Below, piece by piece: positions 62,601 through 64,000 of a stretch of 64,000 bases of DNA. Origin of the DNA: Kineosporia sp. NBRC 101731 (lineage in GTDB: Bacteria > Actinomycetota > Actinomycetes > Actinomycetales > Kineosporiaceae). A program made the position numbers and the translations under genes. The stretch is taken from the NCBI RefSeq assembly GCF_030269305.1, contig NZ_BSTC01000003.1, positions 248,001-312,000 on the forward strand. The letters run 5' to 3'. Below the pieces are notes generated by a model, which did no database searches, was not told where the DNA came from, and saw only the letters and a list, made by a program, of their open reading frames with translations. Position 1 is the stretch's first letter. Every line of letters starts with the position of its first letter.

Positions 62601-64000
62601 CTGGCGGCCTACGGCCGTGACCAGGTGCCGATTCCGGTCGAGAAGGTTCGCGAGGCCCTGAACCGCTGGCGCAGGGAAGACCACCTCGGCCTGCGGGACG
62701 ACGAGATCACCGCGGTGATCGACCGTTTCGAGCGGGAGGCCGCCGGGCACGCCGACGCCACGGCGATCGGCCGGGAGATCGCCCAGCACCGCCTGCGCAC
62801 CCACCGCGGGATCCTGGCCCGGCGTCTGGCCACGATCGGCCGCACCCTCGATGATCTCGTGATCCCGGAGTACCTGACCAAGGACGGGCCGAAGGCGTTC
62901 GGGCACCACAGCATCGATGCGATGACCTTCAGTCCGGCGGCGTCGCGGTTGCCCGAAGGCGCGCAGGGTCCCGCCCCGGCCCCGGTACGGCCCCTGGACA
63001 TGCTGCACCGGGCCGTCGAGACGGTGGCTCCGGGACTGATCGGCCTGCGCCGCGCCGACTGGCCCACCGAGCAGCTCCCGGAGGTCTGGTACCGCCGGAT
63101 CGTCGGGGACAAACCGGTTCTGGGACGGCTCGCGAACGGTATCGACGTGCTCAGCGCACTGGTCTCCGGCGACCGGGAGCAGGCGATGAGTGAAGACCTG
63201 ATGCATGCCGACGGCGTCTCGTTCTACCTGGTGAACAGGATCCCGAGCGGTCTGGGCGCGGACGTGGTCGAGCTGAACCTGAAGCTGAAGCTGAAATCTT
63301 CCCCCAAGATCACCGGGTACGGGCCGAAACACGGCCTGGAGAACTACGAGCACCAGTACGCCGGTACGAGTGCGTCGACGGGACAGTCCTCCTCGATCGG
63401 GTTCAGCGGCCCCCAGGCCGGGATCGGCGGTAAAGACGGAACTTCCGGCGGGGTCGCGCCGGCCCTGGGGGCCGGCCAGGGCCGCAGCATCACGCGCAGC
63501 GATCAGGTCACCCAGGAACGCACGGTCTACGACTGGTCGAGCGGTTACAAGGCCGAGGCCGACGTCGAACTGGTCATCGGTACCCGGCGGCTGAACCTGG
63601 CGAACAGCCCGTTCAGCAAAATCATCGCGTTCATCGACCGCTGGGCAGCCGGTACACCCGGCAATGTCATCACCAGGTTCGACGGCAGGGTCGTGCTGAA
63701 TCTGCCGGCTTCGCTGGTGGAGGGCCGAAAGGTCCAGGAACCGGTGGACCTGAGCGACCTGGCCCCGCTCCCACAGCTGCCCGGTGACACCTACCTGGCC
63801 GCCGCCTTCATGGACGACGCCGTGCGCCGGGCCTGGGAACTGCTGGGGCGGATGTTCGGCCCGGAGGCCAACGACCAGAACGTCCGCTCGTCGATCACGT
63901 TGCAACAGCTGCTCTCCCGGAGCCATCTGAAGAATCACGTGCTACAGGCAGTCGGTGGGAAACGCCACACGCTGATGGAGAAGGTCTTCCTGCCCGGCCG
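35697..64000 (+). CDS. Giant T7SS-associated protein, at least 9,434 residues, 3' end outside window
   Basis: A single open frame runs from the GTG at 35697 to the window edge: 28,304 bases, 9,434 complete codons and no in-frame stop; roughly 1 MDa. Residues about 1-95 match the WXG100-like/CpnT-type N-terminal domain (VPDDVRWLFAVLTGEQWPAA, DEDALRELGVTW). Hydrophobic helices lie at about 100-160 and 200-220. A Ser/Thr/Pro/Ala linker spans about 362-800. Two zincin-like modules follow (His1066 and His3278), together with about twenty beta-rich units. CpnT-type N-termini head polymorphic T7SS toxins, so a toxic C-terminus is expected but not visible. No signal peptide is present. Codon use and GC are like the neighbours, so recent transfer is not indicated. 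Long opposite-strand frames are shadows. Confidence 0.93.
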   Translation, partial: MGLEVPDDVRWLFAVLTGEQWPAADEDALRELGVTWRTASAQMRDLLGPELLEIIRYIRSNFQGKASIRFADAVDPYVNGPAYLNTAISEIDKLGEFLDEVALQVEYIKLISILTLVQLLAEIIWAISVSFLTAGASMTWLAGRIAIVRMLMRTWWGRLIMNIAQAQIVGIGLQVAMDAMVQSIQMIKGTRKSWDWSLTRQAIEVGALGGALALPFGALGHLASRAVTNRLNSLVQNNVRRESYQQIAGDISQAMTNVLRDGSIVGQIGTVPTRTIAENIAGRLNNTLTGAAKAALAVGAPTVLIDAIQEGLHEAITEGLYSLMKGQGFVFNPYSFSSGVASSFASSAGDAISQRLGGNQQAPNPVDSGSDTDSDAGSDTDSLLSSVSASTAASSVAGSLSGTKLLDGPAQSDDDTRSMAESTVSSSASSTGGSTEVMVAGTTSTNPFGSGVPTTTTVPASSTVAGSGTPTAENPAGSQAIGNPSVSAAPVVNVPTTATVTERSGGDEPRTAPMAGNMLGTNTSVPNTAGASSPGASGPGTNRSVTATPTGGSTAEAPVSNGPATERPTSNSPVAAASNTAAPNTSSANTSTANTSPSRVVTGATGVPTTSTTSAPLPDTTTPLAGSVRPTPTAPVPGSGPGVSSPVPNNSIPSMTAPNTSATATTGPVAPMDAGARTTSADLTAKQPKSGPATASSPLLPGAPGNRSTPGAASEPVTGTGLSAATTSSSGGPKTTTTSNTSIPAADGPVARTPTRGTSAATTASGTPSSPVNSSSDTGAPSSRVTGPGSPVPGAASPAAMAAAMRNLPPKITQAAVFVSPEQLDTLSYLAIMPGVVIVVVAEPGATVPGGVMDHLARKFDTDVVALVARPATGRRRPAPAWTVFSPQGPSRLVQADPAQTISATFFESPVPVSTEPVNSWGATASAGGSDVVPVPDAPVPASPKRLAPHGPRFSVKAGFDARRIRTGGQDVLDLTIRIAFVDTQNVPLGRNAVSRIMHRARVGVNSYLNEGGHEVPNLGRLNVNLEPAGNTPDTAEHLRVTVVGRDQIMDQAHWHAGADPLYYAHEIGHQIGLRDEYQDDGADGRASVEGSLMGNFLVGTADEVKQRGLGQRHVVLLGAVVRSGGVPPVLDLDQTPDPILSPARLREATTTVSHTWVDPVSDAGSDGSAPRAPRNRVPETVPENIPLAERAPDSGPVFRPADLGEPVPVTGTIDQARRQTLDALGEGSWETVLGGIERRIRDAAGPEGNRVTGAVLAAAGQPSGIADLSDSQKAALKTFSAKVLDAYRDGAELTARNFLDRWDSVARSPGQQITTTRRPVLPGLALEGSLGGGKILQASDFTRPQQVAQEIFDRHGFRVTPQQQAELERLLQDGIAVSDATLMMQGGLPLPGGVRIGGRSHRARLTLDLVGGVPLEKAPGTETVEDTQVAYDVKYQTSQADQSSGLTEQRQGHFAVTDAIALGTGQALRTVGIPLNIKMNEQETLEAVSGSGTEFSRNVKNLIGNTEFLAAARLRLVLQDTDGVVAPPPATVGVGRVWARFNNEVVNLPSAPDALVPTPFTVHPVIAVPDGVQPVPVVRSPLTEVFHAVESLRADDLAAAVRGRLGDVDEATGQQVDSFFNNETLQLNQGFIVGGKLISHVLPAFGGVSMELSAGVRRAQRVLSVPKTTLRQDAGSSVKQEAKRGVSSSADLSLGIQGTLQTGLDGSGQTGLGTYSSATLSLTPFSLSRTKPTTVSSGLSPAYKSVMEYTGPAVLMRLEMDAVVMLDAARTIPGGNRVDGEMVQYVWVAEADVAEFERLVAGPREMGPVVPVAPRPDRQSVRAVNAAAEITDSKGQTRYLPSGLVAGQSIGHGGIDLVPGAEQIVPEVERQIRQKLGSELDQATVEQRTSFWSQVNHVYSVPGVLTRFQRALPTRLPLTLDLGGKSVRIVVEPFLSQFVSATLQSRENNGTVDVSWKNNSKLEVKQTSGSVTRGTVDVMGLNGLGKGAARGATWVISAGGAHSRMVVSTGGQAIKSNRRFKSSKAPVVFVTMGTDYRIGVSVNDRQAVDAEGIRMPDDATWVRDARVRLAIAEDFLPRTRVAGLPELGLVNAAPTRDEINDFRRHAIDFGGLAGQVIPVGLLGLSAIERVILDVLGTTGSVGERLRVAESGASPESLLSNLELVLGRTGMALSELFEPGILLDAFAAGRVRMMLRPSGDGRALLETGAGAADDVNESAVRLDHQSKVAKGGEAAVSVGAIFRASPSQGPVSSVTVAPNVQRRWGGRTDRAENNNISGAVRRTGRTNETFGLFEADVLVEIQGWQWNKFGGGHLGLGDSTRHLIIRRGAQFLLGATSTAALNLPALSSVPAAPTSPVAVVPPTVPPVPPAAAPSRRPASFVDDGHVLGLSEVVRFDHPERVLELARDMLESNGILGYGDPAWREVPTGTAVALEHGIGPRALRARFATTGGAGVVLSTVRNIPGLPLRQVVQVKVTHTRGPAIAGGDIVPVALDNFMQHGTRNDQSQGEGRSRSGVIGATQTDTLAVRHRTGVGGSGGETAETTSSGTVTRSGKVTERLKPKAKNSLQTEHDVVWRVEVQVSYEAGQALESLGGDWARLAKDSWIYYGTAHDRVILRGPAHFATTAPTTVARNPHLTSDWSNVLVLGDEIPVQTWLAGGRFLPPFLRGDALGGSLQGTTADQRQYLLSSEELASAAAPVMYGVNGLTLGGRTVRGWFTDTLNQQNIRLELADLVPLSPEGPVPGSIDPVSMDLEHTDDSGVERESGTAAELSSGQGLLVPYINTALAAHADEDLIRLGDAHSFSLQQALGNANVTAAGRTANAGRTVEKTTERLIQGFLFRGTSVHTVTDITSSQGITGSGEPVSGTPRQLGIRNGAYVMFTVEQALTRGLVAESRETGPDGTEVTVYRPGPNALAEAPSEFPGVLSVATRSGISLSSSAAAVRIGDALPPVPGWMSVTGEYDVVTDQVVIGEGTTRRRLGAQEFVRYLSEQPGWAGRSLLLMMNGIGDAGDLTSFAEQVRDLSGVEVLAPTADLLLLAPLPAGTDETGRLRVSSPPVGALRGWGEEGPTFRWFTSRVGETPRDVGADFSDALREIDAPAAPGQLVQWSPAPEPAPETVAVLEDDNVFVIGSDHDSDDARSEVTPGRSTPTGRRDRSPRFEVRGGFDARRFRHGDQDVLDLTVRIAFRRPAARVPGGTEPVTPDEVARMMTLTRRGVEEYLNGPDNQIAGLGRLHVTLESVDADADEQPHLTVTLVADDEIMDQHHWHDAAEPALYGHEIAHQIGLRDEHQAEGAEHRPASTDSLLGALPVDPVSGRIITSGLRDRHRQLLGRIIGDAAGEVSEETDQTADLTFGEARARASAHPVSHYWVDPVSDPGTAGISPRAPRVPRAPARVLTEQAGHFGEDRDNRQGIVHVTPMPDSVVERLKAQIIAQVEGDRGADRRFRDQLEQRLTGRWLSAEWARATSRDGLPVDVTYGEEQFPVTLRVRLTDARETEPGIPEVFNGPPVAVQRWAFGTNDHGNTNSTSDIRSARVQYAHTLVTPWDSLVQIGVTPRFDITHHQTTTQVSTGVRVEAYTIIRNRERAFALSHALAVQIRALNGRTEANRGASVPDDLWNDVPVHPDERIVTHHPKSQAFRPDEGDGRPPAAEIPTLADLAEMPMLGAESFPAHEMLFNDIKAAFGPQLGSLRDDSWRDLERVFSEGDLRATLPLMLAGDRLVTPALFSPYGAVVGHLEVTAELEGELTPNGPAMGDGIIEAYVVRSQRAGTSATVSSSFGANLTVEGGFARTGTRDVDGRVAISGGVQYQFAHTLNAGGSARVVRSLRSAGKLPRVSGHLRFRVLLVRPEGPAIEPAASTALGGGRQLYPVDLVVAPRSNMRQDEIEARYLPSELLHLRTLPLSITPTALVLDPTRGDAFAPLENLLRERGFLPTSQVGPVRSTLETVVDSALVRSILGPDSSLARLTNRRKLEQMRSQMSLRSSLLDMMEKTAAVSFRQPIAGGMRTLTVRMSAERRIIDGDPEKGVVDAGYAPKTQTLNFVGSTNAGEEQTSRTPLAWNIGISAGLTRSGVEALPAYNHRGGDTTITGAGAGTGHEYYELSQTSRGVKRFRVPVTVKLEVFDSHGPDLALEPIDGEVGLAVPWSRTLDAPAAAADVAQPQTGPVTAADEALLAQSRGPVAGLVNAVRLPEPAILERVEGSRLLQDTVLEMLRDGDLVPDRIAADAVAEAAPNRAAVPDADADVVVAPGPGQSWIDWVGQTIMDARGTARRTATWMHDLAVGESLTNETSPAAEYLRTVLSPEFLHANMRMLLSGAVFDGPGTSGVLSGTDVQVEVQGVLSKLVAQPGQEPIDFEQWLQSTTSGTSTTSELNGGQLGLGLAGRPTPANRLLVRYTGGRADTEAVGAGDNTSEMRVTTDDTVQAYRFVADVSYLVRLRKGRRDLISGTFGLGRSEAGRVVTVPGGVEFFVPANVVHNHRQLREALQKAADAPELPAEPARDVELPSWFADSGGQLGYGVVTEVDLDNGPGDLESVVRSEIERKAPGIMTPGHLSHLPGMIMRVNEYASTLGLRTIINAGPQGYVNFHAMYQGHLIEVRIGARPADVSQLGSLRGRHVGKNSGLDNVISHITGKGAGLKVPGAIRQSETSSRTHEFNLQVDGVMPSQTLSPTLSQGLRADVTHAQQSTRELRSWQRSVMNTAEFEVPYVYWTEVIRRPMWHFGPSVLIPAASLMVAEGLRAFSPVAFYTAELAASLIRGRAGRQETAPGTTEQAGPGTAEETAPETALEVAPEPGQATTPQTAPEPPTRASRTNPGPVLVRATARIRFNVSEGGRPDPFVPARTDPMKVDPLLLETLPQLPADAPDGAVAITMDDPAGAWRPFLNDTTWLPERPVQIYDFGGVEQLQQALNAVDPDVWRGTMPQNSLSSEGMFIRLNQFITDGRMVLAERAATAHFLAAPGTDGTSVTMMLFSPQVVRESSDIAIDRIEVSNDGITNSSVSGSGTSLGFGPSFAIDTHQRTGLSAPVTGGARTAGDSALVSTQRREMLRFGTPFSTPEKWGLPGYLVTATAVVVVRGPRGERVVLAPLRLRSTELPPVREVREVREVRDTTTEDDGRAPGPELTQPGETVVPGEGPGIEMVDLGRGSGSGATSAGAPGTIHRRLQKLDLVRFNQFRNEALALIGLRPEDALQPYGNSPTGRVLADTMVALLDGDRDGAREIARRGPQEPGGSRTVATVAATQVPTTGPAATTPSVPEIVVPHTSTDTSAVADTQNVADAPLVADTALVADSAVVTDSAVVTESAAGADSAAGNGESLTAVGSRAAAGADVASGTGAVASVIDAPTTPVPASETPAQSTDPVPPWHFRELGAFGDGIVRDAKDLQIQLQLKTSQDWINGLVQVAGLPRKQGQVLNRKIREAILTDDPRAWERLLRRPEPIVVGDARIELRAEVVRESVKYRKPGVIIEAAAVASQSRYGDTTVAQGSERRYGNAFSFLIDPLIFLATGALSHVAPVLKLSASAGRREHHGTTTEVQSGNRSLAGDEHDFEAQVQFTATVVRGLRDETRALTVDGLVVAFPKSFSTVGSGDTELGRMVPVKDPAALHGFDYVVNAIEPRPLVDAVRRQLEQMLGPKDPAALDHLMREITDELLNETTVKERNQWLLTGSWVSPAFFAQRFGLAMHLRLSAVPEAVHQVAVTAANVAVRNDIADTYTAKSGNSLVRGAGIQLGTDFAFQLGTNLVSVGAEVPGLKASRRHMRTVAAQGQSKIAVMRFDQQVRHRARFAVQITVSSTTHGEFTVPAVVHGELSIPQKQSARFRNQVLQTGLATIPEDPEPPNNWSGLLGLATRDPLPKSRPVTVTTVRNLRDVARVADTHRSDLAAPRPGQRLGGRVALRTTPPATTAGHGFLSRLESRMTAPSPGKTRSVLTPRPALRGRLTKVEVTVPASLTNSRAVRKLRERANVRVNIDGQPRADARFEPDDYYRVDVAGQVVRGPRSALRRPVMAWSPGKLTARNPVDLVRLAGRAPIEVELPGTIDAGARFAATWAIWKAGQVPPNIVVVDPPAGDGVLPPSTSGAALRYVIDQRGEVLGALRLVAPPVPEAPVRTADEFVAGAPDAQESEFAPTPAERLRADVGNELNLALGDQIASLYDVLAGEAMIQVQYTPELISIMENGDTLPFGELADHVRGLQVRLQDSAVVQLISPRGERISNAGVPTRRRLLLDVGERGELTVHDLPAWQHRFDPAHLEPPALAARRGLGPGVVKEVPGAQVVLEAVLDAVRHQLRDFGLEHLADQRSDTNLQRSLAVRFGTPAIVAGSAVLASGSTIDHEFTVHGRTVTVSLAADLLDLVGEPEADNLAIDAQAKGSVGLDVGEGQSWSVDAGVLLHVRTHLGGVAYADLQVPSVSVGRTVSDSLMASTAAKEYHRRKTGGAATRYNYRTRYTVTVLRRGPDGLIESAMSNKLDGLTPVSVSNFMRPPQPLAVRDVQSLGEVTQAQGPLPEFLGDSTPVPLTDRQLSGVFPTLHGTAEITDAIAQLVARNTGRPTTARDLARRVFGLGEAAPVPERVVPAELTAHTPANTHEGVVEEIRRGGTSTFLQAHFRSLVSKRGLRIPLPPTDDGYEHAVEVRLKLYDVKRENTSGKVTLEQYTEGDSRFSAKNSVDREAGVGANAGLIVQPGTQGTASGVTTHEEGGHGEQSGHDEQGGTNQPTQVENRRTGSQLHAGGGVSAKVMHGDEKGALSGSLDLNLGTYSGSDRFPTHDYRADAVYEIVHVKWKTPALGGFDVVKSPPLHLRVRGGAELSVPHVRAQDIGLPVPEGSEPPPSIPEGVGLRLVDENLGINASQIEELDASSVLERILEMLRERENAGPTWSDPLSKIAAVTTGLVRDTHPLREGRGDVPSDIGLALSAMFSEESLRASYGAVRSTGLVQVIKTGTAIGGTTRTTIQVTAIEDGDAAWVRPRPDLKITLGGQLFEQVGESRVVETVRRTHADVGGRYGAPSGGGRVPLSVSRVTETGARTTTGEKISSRDIRRATPSDTGQDFRRPVRYQIEIFQTTDAPEILRQAARVGHGPVRALEVLDRGASRKWWMENQARSTRILRDEVPGSIVFTVPSHLTRLSDDPAPAPAPSVSVQPATTGAVRPVTAEQRELGEKLAELMQVVSMPHAADVAAQVPKAASGSSRRRLTPDPERPVFGDRFAPGGMDAAVLPLAMNERTLRAYVAPLLKGEFAVTHLGGSATRVELNVRKMHWLADGHMISALNFPQQTKEPEAMTESIQGAEFKLDLGAGHNVGEPLDGAHAPTLLNTALGADQMRQSRAKTESNSAATYLEENRERKNMRFAYYRGDVSYVLRGPRGVVVEIDVDAGLTGFVPAARAHDLAADFPDLMERPPLDIARMLERASADPDRFPGLDRDSSPSIAQSLLRDAALQPDAFTLRTGKVRVWSDTPDTTATPDPRGREIAQQVADQLNRPVEFVRRGDEGALSTSVLEPRPAPVDGVEESGSGGRRPGLPGDSRTEGEPTTRPDASSFIRGTGEPSDPRPRAGKERAGTVRPLELTPDPGGLMSPAEATDALTELDWAEDILDAARERATKFYPQGFRPILTLDGSPWLAAGLDAVVLTHYRHGEQAARAQARRQAERVDLEAEALRQEREGGLPGGALRRAFGGEQSSSTRREEFPLADRAAITNPITPVPGDGSVGAGERPPSESATPGRTRRASGRPDELSGWVSRAIDTLSDSNRHHEVLRRRPTAPAPLDARGAWSLHRTDHHSHPPVITSLTPLATNWLGDLSTVTDLREPATGARQARERLDQLPDSIPDRVRSTARGQWGHLLKSPRERVLSAADQVLIARLRWPGTDPDLAQTLRLDDDLRVLVADRLMVTAHRPRVDSERIATQLIDDHIARIQSAQPVPPVQEPVIQLPVLATEVALPDSPSETTPSVQGPEPEVMAPPNPVNGAEAHALAIPRGVLPDVGGLVAQVVTAVEAVGKKVPDEVRENLANRLLDAYRDLAGDGYLLQLPGVEVLVRMKPGNPRIVTEPDGAYLKEPAEGTSAPENRLRANQNTHGSFNVGGNNRSTSGQAGATRVQANFTMSFGGVMHAGVSLSGTANQRGISSGAFQDAESGRVMDYRADSTLVAYDPNYTVQVRTDVNRSWNSIGIRGGGASTGQALLNWIPNALLQTGTEQVIAVAPAGGTAAEKFTRNQNRLPDVYFASGMTGMQALYEQIVTQLHQGGVKLVPGDPELLQLQEQLTKLNVNLHTAMNTPGGFEVLLRDKDAKIVAKVAIHSQRRGPAERVGATSDKMHLEKIGTAISASSGSETLTQSIGAGVNAGADLVPVSGVTVGPGISAGVGRSLSDTVSAGRTGLMVLVFRDTGRAGAYRTGLQHTAAVWSADQPQAGPLRTTPVDAHALVVLPEADAFAHGFPVDRSALREGLVPDQGTVPFDETAIPERTVPQQNPVALPTHVLLGKGLGNGLAAVDPGVGEELESRLLTELRRTGFVPPDPEHPFDGNHLLSREQMPLTGPDRIENARIIKKFLTDGLSSHYDQIHQDGLELPLRALDRADRTRTARVTVRAVQHLSSNESYYRRTIPDAHSVNLSIAGTSAGHSASGSRRFSVGAGLTAGVSWAKAFSASVSREWAKTTGQAGTFIGNRPELRESPGDLHEFRLPSRYTLTVEYDHLPADAQEPLREASQIRALGHEATPEDGHTWVGAPVDGMATVHLIPGIDAKDFNPQDQGLQAPGDASVLDAALIYHVDTTGLVPAARSLLPHLTGLGRPADTQVANLASNVMVRSFLKEITRGEYQTGQLFEPGLISHRVGGLDIAATLGTSVYAGATADQFTAGAIQLWLSQAQHSQSVQKSWRYGAGVRLGGAVNDGSAVGSVSGEVGVSGSTGVSTGTSTSRTGGKEILPLSFHTAYMFAAPVTFDVGGVEQKDGKFVRRTVTSDSHILPPRTMMYLLPEPRALAAYGRDQVPIPVEKVREALNRWRREDHLGLRDDEITAVIDRFEREAAGHADATAIGREIAQHRLRTHRGILARRLATIGRTLDDLVIPEYLTKDGPKAFGHHSIDAMTFSPAASRLPEGAQGPAPAPVRPLDMLHRAVETVAPGLIGLRRADWPTEQLPEVWYRRIVGDKPVLGRLANGIDVLSALVSGDREQAMSEDLMHADGVSFYLVNRIPSGLGADVVELNLKLKLKSSPKITGYGPKHGLENYEHQYAGTSASTGQSSSIGFSGPQAGIGGKDGTSGGVAPALGAGQGRSITRSDQVTQERTVYDWSSGYKAEADVELVIGTRRLNLANSPFSKIIAFIDRWAAGTPGNVITRFDGRVVLNLPASLVEGRKVQEPVDLSDLAPLPQLPGDTYLAAAFMDDAVRRAWELLGRMFGPEANDQNVRSSITLQQLLSRSHLKNHVLQAVGGKRHTLMEKVFLPG
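36780..38095 (+). other. Ser/Thr/Pro/Ala-rich linker of the giant protein
   Basis: Residues about 362-800 have almost no aromatic or charged residues and consist of Ser, Thr, Pro, Ala, Gly and Asn in irregular mixture (for example NTSSANTSTANTSPS). It resembles extended, possibly glycosylated spacers between an export domain and the functional body of secreted proteins. Confidence 0.75.
38551..39190 (+). other. Zincin-like metalloprotease module, copy 1 (giant protein residues ~952-1165)
   Basis: The module begins GFDARRIRTGGQDVLDLTIR, continues with GVNSYLN and LGRLNVNLE, and has the zinc motif HEIGHQIGLRDEY: His1066, Glu1067, His1070 and Asp1076 in the place of the third ligand, as in snapalysin-type HExxHxxGLxD enzymes. 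A Met-turn-like SLMG (Met1094) follows. It closes with SHTWVDPVSDAG. All residues for activity appear present. Confidence 0.75.
44573..45000 (+). other. Alpha/beta domain shared with the 916-residue T7SS protein
   Basis: Giant-protein residues about 2960-3100 read GEYDVVTDQVVIG, then GWAGRSLLLMMNGIGDAGDL, VEVLAPTADLLLL and GPTFRWFTSRVGE. The same order (VRLVAARAARSG, VQVIAPDGALIAL, GGWLAFRRG) occurs near the N-terminus of the protein coded at 11162-13912. A more degenerate copy lies just before zincin module 1 (residues about 820-900). The fold resembles a decayed caspase/CHAT-like alpha/beta domain; this is inference. Confidence 0.5.
45166..45820 (+). other. Zincin-like metalloprotease module, copy 2 (giant protein residues ~3157-3375)
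   Basis: This is a clear duplicate of the module at 38551: GFDARRFRHGDQDVLDLTVR, GVEEYLN, LGRLHVTLE, then HEIAHQIGLRDEH with His3278, Glu3279, His3282 and Asp3288. The Met-turn position, 28 residues after the first His as in copy 1, is Leu3306 (SLLG). It ends SHYWVDPVSDPG. The zinc ligands are kept but the Met-turn is changed. Confidence 0.75.
50985..51020. repeat. In-frame 9-bp tandem repeat in the giant gene
   Basis: Four exact copies of GGTCCGGGA code (Val-Arg-Glu)n. A second, looser repeat at about 51520-51610 codes VADTALVADSAVVTDSAVV. Both lie in linkers between beta-rich units. Confidence 0.75.

Larger units (their letters stand above)
39980..63620 (+). repeat. About twenty degenerate beta-rich units in the giant protein
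   Basis: A recurring unit of roughly 250-450 residues has a helical part with an L..L...L.A....L..G pattern, a Gly/Ser/Thr-rich strand-turn region, and a closing long strand such as YRFVADVSYLVRL (about 48965), DYRADAVYEIVHV (56000), YYRGDVSYVLRGPRG (57720), YKAEADVELVIGTRR (63540), NYRTRYTVTVLRRGPDG (55010) and FEADVLVEIQ (42570). Boundaries are approximate and sequence identity between units is low. Confidence 0.6.

Overview
This is high-GC actinobacterial DNA. It has GTG and TTG starts, GGAGG-type ribosome binding sites, a type VII secretion (T7SS/ESX) locus and Tat-dependent DUF1501/DUF1800 proteins. A chemoreceptor (2786-4381) follows directly on a lipoprotein sugar-binding protein, which suggests a motile actinomycete such as a zoospore former of the Kineosporia or Actinoplanes type. 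That placement is inference; the window has no rRNA, tRNA or housekeeping marker to test it.

Left flank (1-9480): a very short membrane peptide, a stand-alone GntR-type DNA-binding protein, a formate/nitrite-type channel, the sugar-binding lipoprotein and chemoreceptor pair, an AAA/DUF4143 ATPase with three repeated motifs upstream, and a DUF1800-DUF1501 pair. Two copies of a dispersed inverted repeat sit at convergent gene junctions (6070-6142 and 19835-19905).

T7SS accessory block (9486-18919): a two-domain EccC-like ATPase whose P-loops both carry Arg in place of Lys; diverging from it, a 916-residue protein with a probable ADP-ribosyltransferase-like C-terminus, an unrecognised 345-residue protein, and a right-handed beta-helix fused to two CbxX/EccA-type AAA domains. 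A convergent ECF sigma factor overlaps the end of the last gene. DeoR and large LuxR (LAL) regulators follow (19068-22709).

T7SS core (22858-35693): a mycosin-family protein that has lost catalytic residues, three-ATPase EccC, and divergently EccD, EccB, two WXG100-sized proteins, two EspC-like small proteins, a PPE/EspB-like protein with a long Gly-rich region, and a YbaB-like protein. No EccE was recognised.

The right 44 percent (35697-64000) is one uninterrupted reading frame that leaves the window still open: at least 9,434 codons, roughly 1 MDa. It begins with a WXG100-like/CpnT-type N-terminal domain, then has a Ser/Thr/Pro-rich linker, two copies of a zincin-like metalloprotease module and about twenty recurring beta-rich units. 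I read it as a giant T7SS substrate, with the upstream small proteins as its export partners and the mycosin homologue probably acting in a structural role. The C-terminus, where a toxin domain would be expected, lies outside the window.
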